Positions 44,617 to 53,022 of a stretch of 64,000 nt of DNA are shown one piece after another (position 1 is the stretch's first letter; the number at the start of each line of letters is the position of its first letter). The notes beneath the pieces were generated by a model. The model was not told the origin of the DNA. It ran no database searches and was given only the letters and a program-made list of their open reading frames with translations. The position numbers and the translations under genes were made by a program. The stretch comes from an uncultured Marvinbryantia sp. (GTDB taxonomy: Bacteria > Bacillota > Clostridia > Lachnospirales > Lachnospiraceae): assembly GCA_937915375.1 (NCBI GenBank), contig CALDMO010000018.1, positions 1-64,000 of the forward strand, read 5' to 3'.

Positions 44617-44925
44617 AAAGAGTAGTAAGCTTGTTGATGAAATTACAGAGAACTGCAGATGGTGGGATTGCAGTATGGAATGACTTGCTGAATGGACTTT
44701 TGAGGGCAGCCTGAAAGGGAATCTTTGTGAAGTAACGAAAATGCTTTACAGGAACAGAAGTAGGAGCTGTCGGGAACCGAACCCGTTATCAATCAGGAGT
44801 GTATCCTTCCGAGAGGGAGCTGTACATGCGAAAAGTGGACATTGTGTTAAGTTGAGTGGTACCGCGATAATAAATGATTATTACCGTCTCAATCGGATCG
44901 AAAGATTTGGTTGGGGCGGTTTTTG
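44617..44925 (+). promoter_or_regulatory. T-box riboswitch, specifier UGG (tryptophan)
   Basis: A leader of about 310 bases. Its conserved T-box is TGGTACCGCG (44857-44866). The specifier loop on the 3' side of Stem I reads GAATGGAC, placing TGG (44693-44695) after the usual GAA, matching tRNA-Trp. An AGAGA motif (GA side of the loop) lies near 44646. The terminator is a 16-bp stem (44884-44899 with 44904-44919) with a GAAA loop and five T. Uncharged tRNA-Trp should stabilise the antiterminator and allow transcription of the transporter. Confidence 0.93.
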
Positions 44926-45021
44926 CGTGAAAGCATTAAGTCGTGCACGACTTATCACACATCCACACATCCCGGTTTCGAATATGTGAAAAAACATATA
45001 TCAGAAAAGGAGAACAAAATT

Positions 45022-46032
45022 ATGACAAAGAAAATGTTAACAGGTATGGCAGCAGGCGCGGCAATGACAATGATGATGACGGGCAATGTTCTGGCGGAAG
45101 ATTACAAGGTTGGCATTATTCAGTTTATGGACCATGCTTCGTTAAATCAGATCGAGGCGGCGATTGAAAAACAGCTTGATGCGAGATCAGCAGAAGGTGA
45201 AGATAAATTTATTTATGAAGGCTATGTATTTAATGGACAGGGAGATCAGTCCAACTTGTCTCAGATCACGACACAGCTGATCACAGACGGTGTGGACATT
45301 ATTATTCCGATTGCGACGCCGGCAGTATTTCCGGTGCAGGAGCAGACGGCGGACAGCGGTCTTCCGGTAGTATTTTCCGCAGTTTCTGATCCGGTAACGG
45401 CAGGATTGGTGGAAGGTATGAACGTACCGGGAGCAAATATTACCGGAACGAGCGACGCTTTAAATACACGGGCGATTTTTGATCTGATGTTTGCGGCTGA
45501 TCCGGAGCTGGAGAAAGTAGGGCTTTTGTACAGTAAATCTGAAGATTCTTCTACACAGCCGATCGAAGAGGCGAAAGCATATCTGGACGAGAAAGGCGTA
45601 AAATATGTAGAGGGAACCGGTACAACGGCGGGCGAGATCAGTCAGGCAGTAGATTCTCTGATTGCGGACGGCGTAGGAGCGATTTTTACCCCGACAGATA
45701 ATACGGTTATGAACGCGGAACTTGGCATTTATGAAAAACTGGTAGAGTATGGTATTCCGCATTACTGCGGAGCAAATTCTTTTGCGTTAAACGGCGCGTT
45801 CTGCGGATACGGCGTGGATTATACAATGCTTGGTACCGCAACGGCAGATATGGCGGTAGAAGTGCTGCAGGGAGCAGACCCGGCGGAAATGCCGATTCGC
45901 ACCTTTGACAGCGGTATTGCGACGATCAATACCGAAACAGCGGCGGCACTCGGCATTGATTACAGCGTATTTACAGAATTATGTACGTCTCTGGAAGAAG
46001 TTATTACCGAAGAGAACTTTACAGAAGAATAA
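45022..46032 (+). CDS. trpX: Tryptophan ABC transporter, substrate-binding protein (TrpX type)
   Basis: A 336-residue binding protein of the COG2984 family. Motifs are YKVGIIQFMDHASLNQIEAAI, then NGQGDQSNLSQITTQLITDGVDIIIPIATPA, and LPVVFSAVSDPVTAGLVEG. Members in a T-box controlled trio with the two following genes are called TrpXYZ. The signal sequence ends GNVLAEDY; no lipobox cysteine is present, so this protein would be cut by signal peptidase I and lack a lipid anchor, which is unusual for a Gram-positive binding protein. Start at ATG 45022 with AAAAGGAG upstream; the frame extends 37 codons into the T-box terminator and is rejected. The Trp specifier supports tryptophan as ligand. Confidence 0.9.
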   Translation: MTKKMLTGMAAGAAMTMMMTGNVLAEDYKVGIIQFMDHASLNQIEAAIEKQLDARSAEGEDKFIYEGYVFNGQGDQSNLSQITTQLITDGVDIIIPIATPAVFPVQEQTADSGLPVVFSAVSDPVTAGLVEGMNVPGANITGTSDALNTRAIFDLMFAADPELEKVGLLYSKSEDSSTQPIEEAKAYLDEKGVKYVEGTGTTAGEISQAVDSLIADGVGAIFTPTDNTVMNAELGIYEKLVEYGIPHYCGANSFALNGAFCGYGVDYTMLGTATADMAVEVLQGADPAEMPIRTFDSGIATINTETAAALGIDYSVFTELCTSLEEVITEENFTEE

Positions 46033-46053
46033 AACAGAAGGCAGGAATTTGAC

Positions 46054-46983
46054 ATGGCATCATTTTTTTCACTTCCGGTCATCAACGGTGCGCTGGAACT
46101 TGGATTTATTTATGCGCTGGTGGCGCTGGCGCTGTTTATCAGTTTTTCCATTTTGAATATTGCCGATCTGTCCACAGACGGGTGTTTTACACTCGGCTGT
46201 GCGGTAGGCGCACAGGTAGCGCTGATGGGGCATCCGATTCTGGCGTTATTTGCAGCGATGGCAGCCGGGATCTGTTCCGGTTTTGTGACCGCGTTTCTGC
46301 AGACGAAGCTCGGCGTGGCTTCGATTCTGTCGGGAATTATTGTCAATACCGGACTGTACACGATCAATCTGGCAGCAATGGGATTTTCGTCCAACTTGTC
46401 TATTTTTAAAAGCGATACCGTATTTACTTTGACGAAAGGAGTGTTCGGTACTACCTGGTACAAACTGATCACAGCAGTTATTATTGTGGTGATCATCTGT
46501 GCAATTCTGGCATGGTTTCTGGGAACGCGGTTGGGATTGTCCATCCGCGCGACTGGAGATAATGAAGATATGGTTCGTGCTTCCAGCATTAACCCGTCTT
46601 TTACAATCACTGTGGGACTTTGCATTTCCGGCGCGCTGACGGCGCTATCCGGCTGTCTGATCGGACAGTATCAAAAGTCCTGTGATATTAACCTTGGCAC
46701 CGGCATGGTGACGATCGCGTTGGCATCTCTGATTATTGGGGAGACGATTATCGGCAAAAAGACATTGTTCAGGAGGATTTTCGGTGTAATTTTCGGAAGC
46801 TGCCTGTATCGGTTTGCGATAGCGATCGCGCTTAGACTGCACATTCCGGCGGAATGTCTGAAACTGGTATCGGCAGTGATCGTGGCGATTGCGATCGCAT
46901 CTCCGTATATTAAAAATCAGGTAGCTTTCCAGCGCAGAAAAATGGCGGCGATCGCAGCCAGAAAGCGAGGCGGCGCATGTTAA
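46054..46983 (+). CDS. trpY: Tryptophan ABC transporter, permease (TrpY type)
   Basis: A 309-residue membrane subunit of the COG4120 family with about eight to nine hydrophobic segments. GFIYALVALALFISFSILNIADLSTDGCFTLG and GLSIRATGDNEDMVRASSIN (cytoplasmic ATPase-contact region near 170) are typical of this branched-chain-like permease group. It starts 21 bases after trpX and overlaps trpZ by seven bases, so all three are one transcript under the T-box. Confidence 0.92.
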   Translation: MASFFSLPVINGALELGFIYALVALALFISFSILNIADLSTDGCFTLGCAVGAQVALMGHPILALFAAMAAGICSGFVTAFLQTKLGVASILSGIIVNTGLYTINLAAMGFSSNLSIFKSDTVFTLTKGVFGTTWYKLITAVIIVVIICAILAWFLGTRLGLSIRATGDNEDMVRASSINPSFTITVGLCISGALTALSGCLIGQYQKSCDINLGTGMVTIALASLIIGETIIGKKTLFRRIFGVIFGSCLYRFAIAIALRLHIPAECLKLVSAVIVAIAIASPYIKNQVAFQRRKMAAIAARKRGGAC

Positions 46984-47780
46984 AGATTACAAATATTAAA
47001 AAAACCTTTAATCCGGGTACAGTAAACGAAAAACTGGCGCTGAACGGATTGAATCTGACCGTTGAAAACGGTGATTTCGCAACGATCATCGGCAGCAACG
47101 GTGCCGGAAAATCGACGTTGTTTAATGCAATTTCCGGGACGTTTATCACAGATGAGGGAAGTATTGAACTGGAAGGAAAGGATATTACCTTTGAACCGGA
47201 GTTTAAGCGCGCAACCGAGATCGGCAGACTTTTTCAGGATCCGATGAAAGGAACGGCGCCGAATATGACGATTGAGGAAAATCTGGCGCTGGCCTATCTG
47301 CGTGTAGCGAAAAGCCGCGGTTCCATTTTTTCCAGGCTGACAGGAACACAGAAAAAGATGTTTCGGGAGAGGCTTGCTCTCTTGGATATGGGGCTTGAGG
47401 ATCGTATGAAGCAGCCGGTCGGACTGCTGTCCGGCGGACAGAGACAGGCGCTGACACTTTTAATGGCAACCCTGATTCCACCGAAAATCCTGCTTTTGGA
47501 TGAGCACACGGCTGCCCTTGATCCGGCAACCGCGGAAAAAGTGCTGGAGCTGACAAAACGGATTGTCAAAGAAAATAATCTTGCCTGTCTGATGATTACG
47601 CACAATATGCATTCCGCATTGGAACTGGGGAATCGTACGCTGATGATGGACGGCGGAAAAATTGTACTGGATATCAAAGGAGCGGAACGCGAGGGTATGA
47701 CAGTAGATGGACTGCTGCAGAAATTTGCGGCAGGAGCTGGGAAGCAGTTGGATAATGACCGGATTTTGTTTTCGAAGTAA
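46977..47780 (+). CDS. trpZ: Tryptophan ABC transporter, ATPase (TrpZ type)
   Basis: A 267-residue ABC ATPase of the COG1101 family. Walker A GSNGAGKSTLFNAI near 38, Q-loop GRLFQDPMKGTAPNM near 82, signature LLSGGQRQALTLLMA near 148, Walker B ILLLDEHTAALDP near 170 and H-loop ITHNMHSA. It starts inside the end of trpY. A terminator follows the gene. Confidence 0.93.
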   Translation: MLKITNIKKTFNPGTVNEKLALNGLNLTVENGDFATIIGSNGAGKSTLFNAISGTFITDEGSIELEGKDITFEPEFKRATEIGRLFQDPMKGTAPNMTIEENLALAYLRVAKSRGSIFSRLTGTQKKMFRERLALLDMGLEDRMKQPVGLLSGGQRQALTLLMATLIPPKILLLDEHTAALDPATAEKVLELTKRIVKENNLACLMITHNMHSALELGNRTLMMDGGKIVLDIKGAEREGMTVDGLLQKFAAGAGKQLDNDRILFSK

Positions 47781-47805
47781 AATGTTAAATGCGAACGATA
47801 GTTTT

Positions 47806-47838
47806 GGGGAGATGGGGGCAGCCCGTCTCCCTTGTTTT
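47806..47838 (+). terminator. Terminator of the trpXYZ operon
   Basis: GGGAGATGGG (47807-47816) pairs with CCCGTCTCCC (47822-47831) with one wobble pair; TTGTTTTT follows. Confidence 0.85.
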
Positions 47839-47853
47839 TCGACCGAAACTATC

Positions 47854-47882
47854 TTGACGTATTTGGTGCTGGATGGTAAAAT
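47854..47882 (+). promoter_or_regulatory. Promoter upstream of nrdG
   Basis: TTGACG (47854-47859), 17 bases, TAAAAT (47877-47882). The leader to the ATG is about 100 bases. Confidence 0.7.
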
Positions 47883-47987
47883 CGACTTTGCAATACAAAA
47901 TCATGTGTTATACATAGAAAGAAAACACAAAATATAGATAATAATCCGGTTTGCGCAAAAACAGCCGGAATATTTTGGGAGGCTTTT

Positions 47988-48509
47988 ATGAGATACCATA
48001 ACATTACAAAAGATGATATGCTAAACGGTGACGGTCTGCGTGTGGTTCTGTGGGTGGCCGGCTGCGCGCATCGCTGCCCGGGATGTCAGAATCCGGTGAC
48101 TTGGAATCCAGACGGCGGACTTTTATTTGATGAGGCAGCAAAACAGGAGATTTTTGATGAATTGGAAAAATCCTATGTTTCAGGAATTACATTCAGCGGA
48201 GGCGATCCAATGTACCCGGCAAATCAAAATGATGTGGAACAGCTTGCCCGAGAAATTAAAGAAAAATTTCCAAAGAAAACAATCTGGATGTACACAGGGG
48301 GGCTTTGGGAAGAATGCAGAAACAGCAGCGTCATGCAGTATGTGGATGTTTTGGTTGATGGTAAATTCGAGATAGATAAGCTGGATAAACAGCTGCACTG
48401 GAAAGGGAGCAAAAACCAGCGGGTGATCGATGTGCCAAAATCGCTGGAATGCGGTGAGGCAGTACTTCATTGCGGCGACTATGGCGAAGTGATGACAAAA
48501 GAAGTGTGA
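47988..48509 (+). CDS. nrdG: Anaerobic ribonucleotide reductase activating protein
   Basis: A radical SAM enzyme that installs the glycyl radical on NrdD, giving deoxyribonucleotides without oxygen. 173 residues, normal length. The cluster motif CxxxCxxC is GCAHRCPGCQNP near 26-34; DDMLNGDGLRVVLWVAG precedes it, and GITFSGGDPMYPANQ near 65 is the SAM-binding GGE-like loop. No nrdD is adjacent, so its partner is elsewhere. Next gene is dut, 17 bases downstream: both act in deoxynucleotide supply. Confidence 0.93.
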   Translation: MRYHNITKDDMLNGDGLRVVLWVAGCAHRCPGCQNPVTWNPDGGLLFDEAAKQEIFDELEKSYVSGITFSGGDPMYPANQNDVEQLAREIKEKFPKKTIWMYTGGLWEECRNSSVMQYVDVLVDGKFEIDKLDKQLHWKGSKNQRVIDVPKSLECGEAVLHCGDYGEVMTKEV

Positions 48510-48526
48510 CAATAGGAGAGAAGAGG

Positions 48527-48970
48527 ATGCAGACTATGGAAACAATAAAAATTAAGTATTTTACAGATAAAATAGAACCATTAACTTATATTGACGGCAA
48601 ATCCGATTGGATCGACCTGCGCGCGGCGGAAGACGTTACTTTGAAAAAAGGAGAATTCAAGTTGATTCCGCTTGGCATTGCAATGAAATTGCCGAAGGGG
48701 TATGAAGCACATGTGGTTCCGCGCAGCTCAACCTTTAAAAATTTTGGTATCATTCAGACAAATCATCACGGAGTAATCGACGAATCTTACTGCGGCGACA
48801 ATGATCAGTGGTATATGCCGGTTCTGGCAGTGCGCGATACCGAGATTCATGTAAACGACCGGATTTGCCAGTTCCGTATCATGGAGCATCAGCCGATGAT
48901 TCAGTTTGAACGCGTGGAAGCGCTTGACGGCGCTGACCGCGGCGGTTTCGGAAGTACTGGGAAAGCATAA
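48527..48970 (+). CDS. dut: dUTP diphosphatase
   Basis: Hydrolyses dUTP to dUMP, keeping uracil out of DNA. 147 residues, trimeric family. All five motifs can be seen: WIDLRAAEDV (1), PRSSTFKNFGI (2), GVIDESYCGDNDQW (3), NDRICQFRIM (4) and RGGFGSTGKA (5). Start at ATG 48527 with AGGAG eight bases upstream; ATG 48536 is possible. Probably cotranscribed with nrdG. Confidence 0.94.
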   Translation: MQTMETIKIKYFTDKIEPLTYIDGKSDWIDLRAAEDVTLKKGEFKLIPLGIAMKLPKGYEAHVVPRSSTFKNFGIIQTNHHGVIDESYCGDNDQWYMPVLAVRDTEIHVNDRICQFRIMEHQPMIQFERVEALDGADRGGFGSTGKA

Positions 48971-49011
48971 GAAAGAATTAAGCTGCATTTAATGAATGAA
49001 AAAACAAAATA

Positions 49012-49020
49012 TGCTATACT
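49012..49020 (+). promoter_or_regulatory. Possible extended -10 promoter of the YARHG gene
   Basis: TGCTATACT, a TGn-extended -10 with TATACT at 49015-49020. No good -35 is seen 17 bases upstream. Confidence 0.4.
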
Positions 49021-49133
49021 GGCAGCAGAATGCCGGAGAAAATAATCGTATAGGTTTTATTTTCATGAAAAGACGGCATTGGAAACCGGAAGATATTACA
49101 GACATCATAAGAAGTACATAAGGGGGATTCACA

Positions 49134-50318
49134 ATGAGAAAAATGAAAGAAATCCTAGCGCTGCTGGCATCAGCGGCGGTTATGACGGCAGCGACGCCGG
49201 TTTTGGCAGAAGAGGGCGGCGCAGACCTGGAAAATCTGTTCTATACATATTCAAAGGATAATATGATCGCGGAATATTATGACGCGGATATGATTCTGGC
49301 AGCAGGGGAACTGCAGCAGAAATCGTATGATGCGTTTCTTGCTGTGCAGGAGACGGATCTGAATTGGGACGGCGTCAATGAGTTGCTGGCGATTCGTTTG
49401 AAACCGCAGCAAAATGGGGAGGGACAGACTGTTAATACAGTAATTGCCGAGGTTTATCAGAAGCAGGAAAATGTGCTGCAGCGCATTGCGCAGTACACGC
49501 TTGCGGAAGGAATTTTAGATCAGACGACAGCTGATATTGATGTCTTTCTTGTACAGACACAGAACGGGCAGCTCGTTTGCTGTGAGGCAAAAGACACGGC
49601 ATCGGTTCTGGCAGATGGGATAGAATGGAGTTTGAGATCAGCCTCTTTTGATGGTGCGCAGTTTTATGCGGTTCAGAATGAACATTTTGTCGGAAGTTGT
49701 CCGGAGCCGGATGTGCTTGAGAATGCCCGCATAGCAATGAATAATCTGGGACTGGATGTGGCGGATGTTTTGTGGAACAGCGCGGTTGACCAGCTGGACT
49801 ATCTGGCGCCGATCTGTACGATAGACCGTTATTTGATCGTAGAACAGCCGGCAGTACAGGACTTTGTAAATACTGGCGGAAACGGTGAGGAGAGTATGCA
49901 GTACGGCGAAACGGTATTTCGTAACTGCTGGAATGTCGGCTGGGAAAATAAGGTACAGAAAGAATTTATGCAGATTCTGGATAAACAGGCGGCAGCGCCG
50001 GAGGGCGGCCTGGCCTTTGTAAACGATTTTGTGATCGCGGACAGTGACAGCCGTTATATTACGGAAGAAGAATTGGCGGCGCTTTCGGAGACAGAGCTGT
50101 TGATTGCCAGAAATGAGATTTATGCAAGGCGCGGACGGATGTTTCAGAATCCGGAGCTGAATGCTTATTTTCAAACAAAATCGTGGTATCAGCCAACGGT
50201 TTCCGGCGAAGCGTTTACGGAAGAATATGCGGCCAGTGTATTTAATGAAATTGAAGTCGCGAATATTACTGCGATTGTGAATTATGAAAAAGCGCATGGG
50301 CTGAATCAGTTTGAGTAA
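49134..50318 (+). CDS. Secreted YARHG-domain protein
   Basis: A 394-residue exported protein. The signal peptide ends ATPVLAEEGG; no lipobox. The middle (about 30-290) is unrecognised, with DLNWDGVNELLAIRL resembling an EF-hand-like or VCBS-type Asp-rich loop. The C-terminal YARHG domain (about 312-385) has the core LIARNEIYARRGRMFQNPELNAYF and WYQP. YARHG is an extracellular domain of unknown function frequent in Lachnospiraceae, thought to bind wall components. GGGGGAT precedes the ATG. The following membrane-protein gene starts 68 bases later. Confidence 0.85.
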   Translation: MRKMKEILALLASAAVMTAATPVLAEEGGADLENLFYTYSKDNMIAEYYDADMILAAGELQQKSYDAFLAVQETDLNWDGVNELLAIRLKPQQNGEGQTVNTVIAEVYQKQENVLQRIAQYTLAEGILDQTTADIDVFLVQTQNGQLVCCEAKDTASVLADGIEWSLRSASFDGAQFYAVQNEHFVGSCPEPDVLENARIAMNNLGLDVADVLWNSAVDQLDYLAPICTIDRYLIVEQPAVQDFVNTGGNGEESMQYGETVFRNCWNVGWENKVQKEFMQILDKQAAAPEGGLAFVNDFVIADSDSRYITEEELAALSETELLIARNEIYARRGRMFQNPELNAYFQTKSWYQPTVSGEAFTEEYAASVFNEIEVANITAIVNYEKAHGLNQFE

Positions 50319-50386
50319 AGGATAGAAATTTGGCTGCGCGGCAAGCTTGATTGCGAATCAGAAACAGAGCGGGAGTGTGGAATAAA

Positions 50387-51046
50387 ATGGAGCGGTTGGG
50401 TGGAAAATTGACGGAGATTCTATGCGCGGTGATTATGATGTTTTTCATTCTTTCGGCGGCGGTAACGCTGACGCTGGTTTTTAAGCCGCTCTATCGCTAT
50501 GATATGGAAAAACTGCGGCTTACTGAGGAAACCGGCTATTCTGAAAAAGAAATCCTGGAAAATTATGATGCCCTGATTCAATATAATGTGTCGCCGTTTG
50601 AAAAAGAGCTGCGTTTGCCGACTTTGGAAATGTCGGAGGAGGGACGGATTCATTTTGAAGAAGTGAAAGTGATTTTTCAGTTCTTTTTAAAAATGTTTTT
50701 GATCACAGCGGTTCTGGCGGCAATTATTACGGTGATAAAAACGAAAAAAGGTCAGTATGGCTATCTGAAACTTGCCGGGATTCTAACGTTGATCGTGCCG
50801 AGCATTTGCGGTGTTTTCGTAGCGGCAAACTGGGAGCGTGCTTTTGTGCTGTTTCATGAACTTGTTTTCGCGAACGATTATTGGCTCTTTGATCCGGCGA
50901 CAGATCCGGTGATCCTGCTTTTGCCGGATGCATTTTTCCTGCATTGCGCGGTGATGATTTTGCTGCTTGCGGCGGCGGGAGCGGCGGTGTGTTTTGCCAC
51001 AGGAGTTTGCAGGGAACGCAGCGGCAGAAAAATTACCGGGAAATAA
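50387..51046 (+). CDS. TIGR01906-family integral membrane protein
   Basis: A 219-residue protein with four or five membrane segments (about 10-30, 105-125, 140-160 and 185-208). The extracytoplasmic first loop contains the family pattern NYDALIQYNVSPFEKELRLPTLEMSEEGRIHFEEVK. Function unknown. Start taken at ATG 50387, with GGGAG about 12 bases upstream; an in-frame start at 50351 would add twelve residues. It sits between the YARHG gene and the spore-protein gene. Confidence 0.85.
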   Translation: MERLGGKLTEILCAVIMMFFILSAAVTLTLVFKPLYRYDMEKLRLTEETGYSEKEILENYDALIQYNVSPFEKELRLPTLEMSEEGRIHFEEVKVIFQFFLKMFLITAVLAAIITVIKTKKGQYGYLKLAGILTLIVPSICGVFVAANWERAFVLFHELVFANDYWLFDPATDPVILLLPDAFFLHCAVMILLLAAAGAAVCFATGVCRERSGRKITGK

Positions 51047-51097
51047 TGCAGGAAAAATAGAAAAAAGTGGATAACACGGCAGAAAATCAGTGGTATT

Positions 51098-51126
51098 TGA
51101 ATAATCAGAAAAAAACAGACAATACT
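51098..51126 (+). promoter_or_regulatory. Candidate sigma-G/sigma-F type promoter
   Basis: TGAATA (51098-51103), 16 bases, CAATACT (51120-51126). This is close to the forespore consensus (TGAATA, about 17 bases, CATACTA) and lies 45 bases before a spore-protein gene. Inference from consensus only. Confidence 0.45.
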
Positions 51127-51171
51127 CCGAAATGAGAAAACAAGCAGGATTTTCAGAAAGGAGTATAGATA

Positions 51172-51387
51172 ATGCCGAAGAAAGAAAAAAAGATTGATTT
51201 AAACAATCTGACGCCGGAGGAAAAAATCAAATACGAGATTGCGGAGGAGCTGGGACTTCTGGACCGTGTAATGACAAACGGCTGGAAATCGCTTTCTGCA
51301 AAAGAGACCGGCCGGATCGGCGGTCTGATGACGAAGCGCAAACGGGAGCAAAATGAAAAATTTAGTACAGGATATCAAAACGAATGA
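51172..51387 (+). CDS. Small acid-soluble spore protein, alpha/beta type (SspF-like)
   Basis: A 71-residue basic protein. The core KYEIAEELGLLDRVMTNGWKSLSAKETGRIGGLMTKRK follows the alpha/beta SASP layout: a first helix with the E-I-A-x-E-L-G motif (GPR protease site region), and a second with the GxIGG-x-M-x-K-R motif. These proteins coat and protect spore DNA and are degraded at germination. It is a minor, divergent type. GAAAGGAG precedes the ATG. Its last 35 bases overlap the start of holA in another frame, which is odd for a forespore-specific gene. Confidence 0.85.
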   Translation: MPKKEKKIDLNNLTPEEKIKYEIAEELGLLDRVMTNGWKSLSAKETGRIGGLMTKRKREQNEKFSTGYQNE

Positions 51388-52351
51388 TTTTAAAAACATA
51401 TATTTGCTGTATGGAGAGGAAGAGTACCTGAAAAAACAGTATAAGAAAAAACTGCAGGATGCCTTGATCTCTCCGGAAGATACCGTCAATCTGACTGTTT
51501 ACGAGGGGAAAAATATTTCCGTGCAGGAACTGATCGATCAGGCGGAGACGATGCCGTTTTTTGCTGATCGGCGCCTGCTGGTAATCGAGGACAGCGGATT
51601 TTTCAAAAGCGCCAGCGCGGAGCTGGCAGGGTATCTGGAACAGGTACCGGAGACGACATATTTTATGTTTGTGGAATCCGAAGTAGATAAACGGCAGAAG
51701 ATGTACAAGGCGGTGCAAAAAAATGGTCGGATCGTAGAGTTTGCGACACAGAATGAGGAAACGCTGATCCGTTGGATTTTGGGTATTCTGAAAAAAGAAA
51801 ATAAAAATATTACGCGTTCGTCGATGGAATTGTTTTTGGAAAAGACCGGAACGGATATGAACAATATCGCTATGGAACTGGAAAAGCTGCTGAGTTATAC
51901 GATGGATCGTGATGTCATTACAGCGGAGGATATCGAAGCAATCTGTACAGTGCAGACGGTCAATAAAATTTTCGATATGATCAATGCTGTTGCGGACGGC
52001 AAACGAAAAAAAGCGTTGGATTTGTATTATGACTTGTTGGCTTTAAAAGAGCCGCCGATGCGGATTCTGTTTTTGCTGACACGACAGTTTAACCTGCTGA
52101 TGCAGACGAAAGAGCTGCAAAGCACAGGATATGATGCAAAATCGATTGCTTCAAAGCTTTCGGTTCAACCGTTTGTAGCGCGCAACTGTACGCGTCAGGC
52201 GGCAGCGTTTTCGCTGGAAACACTGAAGATGCTGGTAAAGAGCTGTATCGATGCAGAAGAAGCGGTAAAGACAGGAAATTTAAACGAAAAGCTTGCGGTG
52301 GAATTGATTCTGGCGCAAGGAAGTGAAAAAAGTGTGTGTAAAACAGGGTAG
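51353..52351 (+). CDS. holA: DNA polymerase III delta subunit
   Basis: Clamp-loader subunit that opens the beta clamp. 332 residues. NIYLLYGEEEYLKKQYKKKL at the start is the degenerate P-loop region; ADRRLLVIEDSGFF near 63, NIAMELEKLLSYT near 170, and the C-terminal collar domain with KEPPMRILFLLTRQFNLLMQTKEL near 230 fit HolA/YqeN. GGGAG lies five bases before the ATG, inside the spore-protein gene. It ends in a terminator. Confidence 0.92.
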   Translation: MKNLVQDIKTNDFKNIYLLYGEEEYLKKQYKKKLQDALISPEDTVNLTVYEGKNISVQELIDQAETMPFFADRRLLVIEDSGFFKSASAELAGYLEQVPETTYFMFVESEVDKRQKMYKAVQKNGRIVEFATQNEETLIRWILGILKKENKNITRSSMELFLEKTGTDMNNIAMELEKLLSYTMDRDVITAEDIEAICTVQTVNKIFDMINAVADGKRKKALDLYYDLLALKEPPMRILFLLTRQFNLLMQTKELQSTGYDAKSIASKLSVQPFVARNCTRQAAAFSLETLKMLVKSCIDAEEAVKTGNLNEKLAVELILAQGSEKSVCKTG

Positions 52352-52372
52352 TCTCGTTTTACGCACGCTTTT
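52333..52372 (+). terminator. Terminator of holA, overlapping its last codons
   Basis: GTGTGTAAAAC (52333-52343) pairs with GTTTTACGCAC (52355-52365) with one wobble, then GCTTTTT. The left arm is inside the holA coding end. Confidence 0.82.
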
Positions 52373-52375
52373 TGT

Positions 52376-52504
52376 TTAAGATTCTTTTACTGCGGCGATA
52401 AAGGTGCTGACAATGATATTTACTTTTTCCGCTAGTTCCTCCCTTGTGTAATCCAAAAGTTGTCTTTGATGCTTGATTCTGAGACCAATCTTAATTGTAT
52501 CCAT
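52376..52504 (-). CDS. Truncated XRE-type helix-turn-helix protein (42 residues)
   Basis: A minus-strand frame of 42 residues reading MDTIKIGLRIKHQRQLLD then YTREELAEKVNI. This is the first two to three helices of a Cro/CI-type HTH domain, stopping before the recognition helix and the usual IERG motif. AAGGTAG lies seven bases before the ATG. It is either a remnant of a larger regulator or a very short protein that cannot bind DNA alone. It converges on holA. Confidence 0.5.
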   Translation of the reverse strand: MDTIKIGLRIKHQRQLLDYTREELAEKVNIIVSTFIAAVKES

Positions 52505-52897
52505 AAAACTACCTTAACTAAACTTTATGTAAAAGTGGCTACCGATGATGTTGAACGAATGGAAGAAAAAGGAAAACACTATACGTGCATATTATAAAGG
52601 AAAACAGGAACAAAAATGAACTGACAGTAAAATAATAATCGCCTGATAATTCGTTTTGGTAAAAAGAACACGGCATAAATTGTAGAAAATGCCGTCGAAT
52701 GCTGTTGCTTGTTGATATAAAGAAAAATAAAGGGATAAAAGCATACAAAATGAAAAGAAAATTGTGTAATATTAGACAAAAAATGACCGGTGGGGGTAGA
52801 AACAGTGAAGAAATGTGTGGATAGTAGATAAAACATAAGAAAATAGATAGAATATTGATGAAAAATCACAAAACAGGAACTGGAAGAGAAATATATA
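52505..52897. other. AT-rich gap before the exopolysaccharide locus
   Basis: 393 bases with no supportable gene. The minus-strand open frames are dominated by Phe/Leu/Ser from A-rich plus-strand sequence and have no family resemblance. Candidate site for regulator binding upstream of the polysaccharide promoter. Confidence 0.5.
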
Positions 52898-52926
52898 TTG
52901 CTTTACAGTTCATATAAGTCTATAAT
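52898..52926 (+). promoter_or_regulatory. Promoter of the exopolysaccharide locus
   Basis: TTGCTT (52898-52903), 17 bases, perfect TATAAT (52921-52926). The leader to the first gene is about 95 bases. Confidence 0.7.
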
Positions 52927-53022
52927 AATAATGAAAATTGTATGTGACAAGTGGATGAGTGTATACAGAATTTTTTGTGCAGAACAGAATACATGTCAAA
53001 TTATGACGAGCGGAGGAATCAG

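Noticed and set aside
44911..45021. Upstream extension of trpX into the leader
   Set aside because: These codons cover the T-box terminator stem; a strong ribosome site and signal peptide start at 45022.
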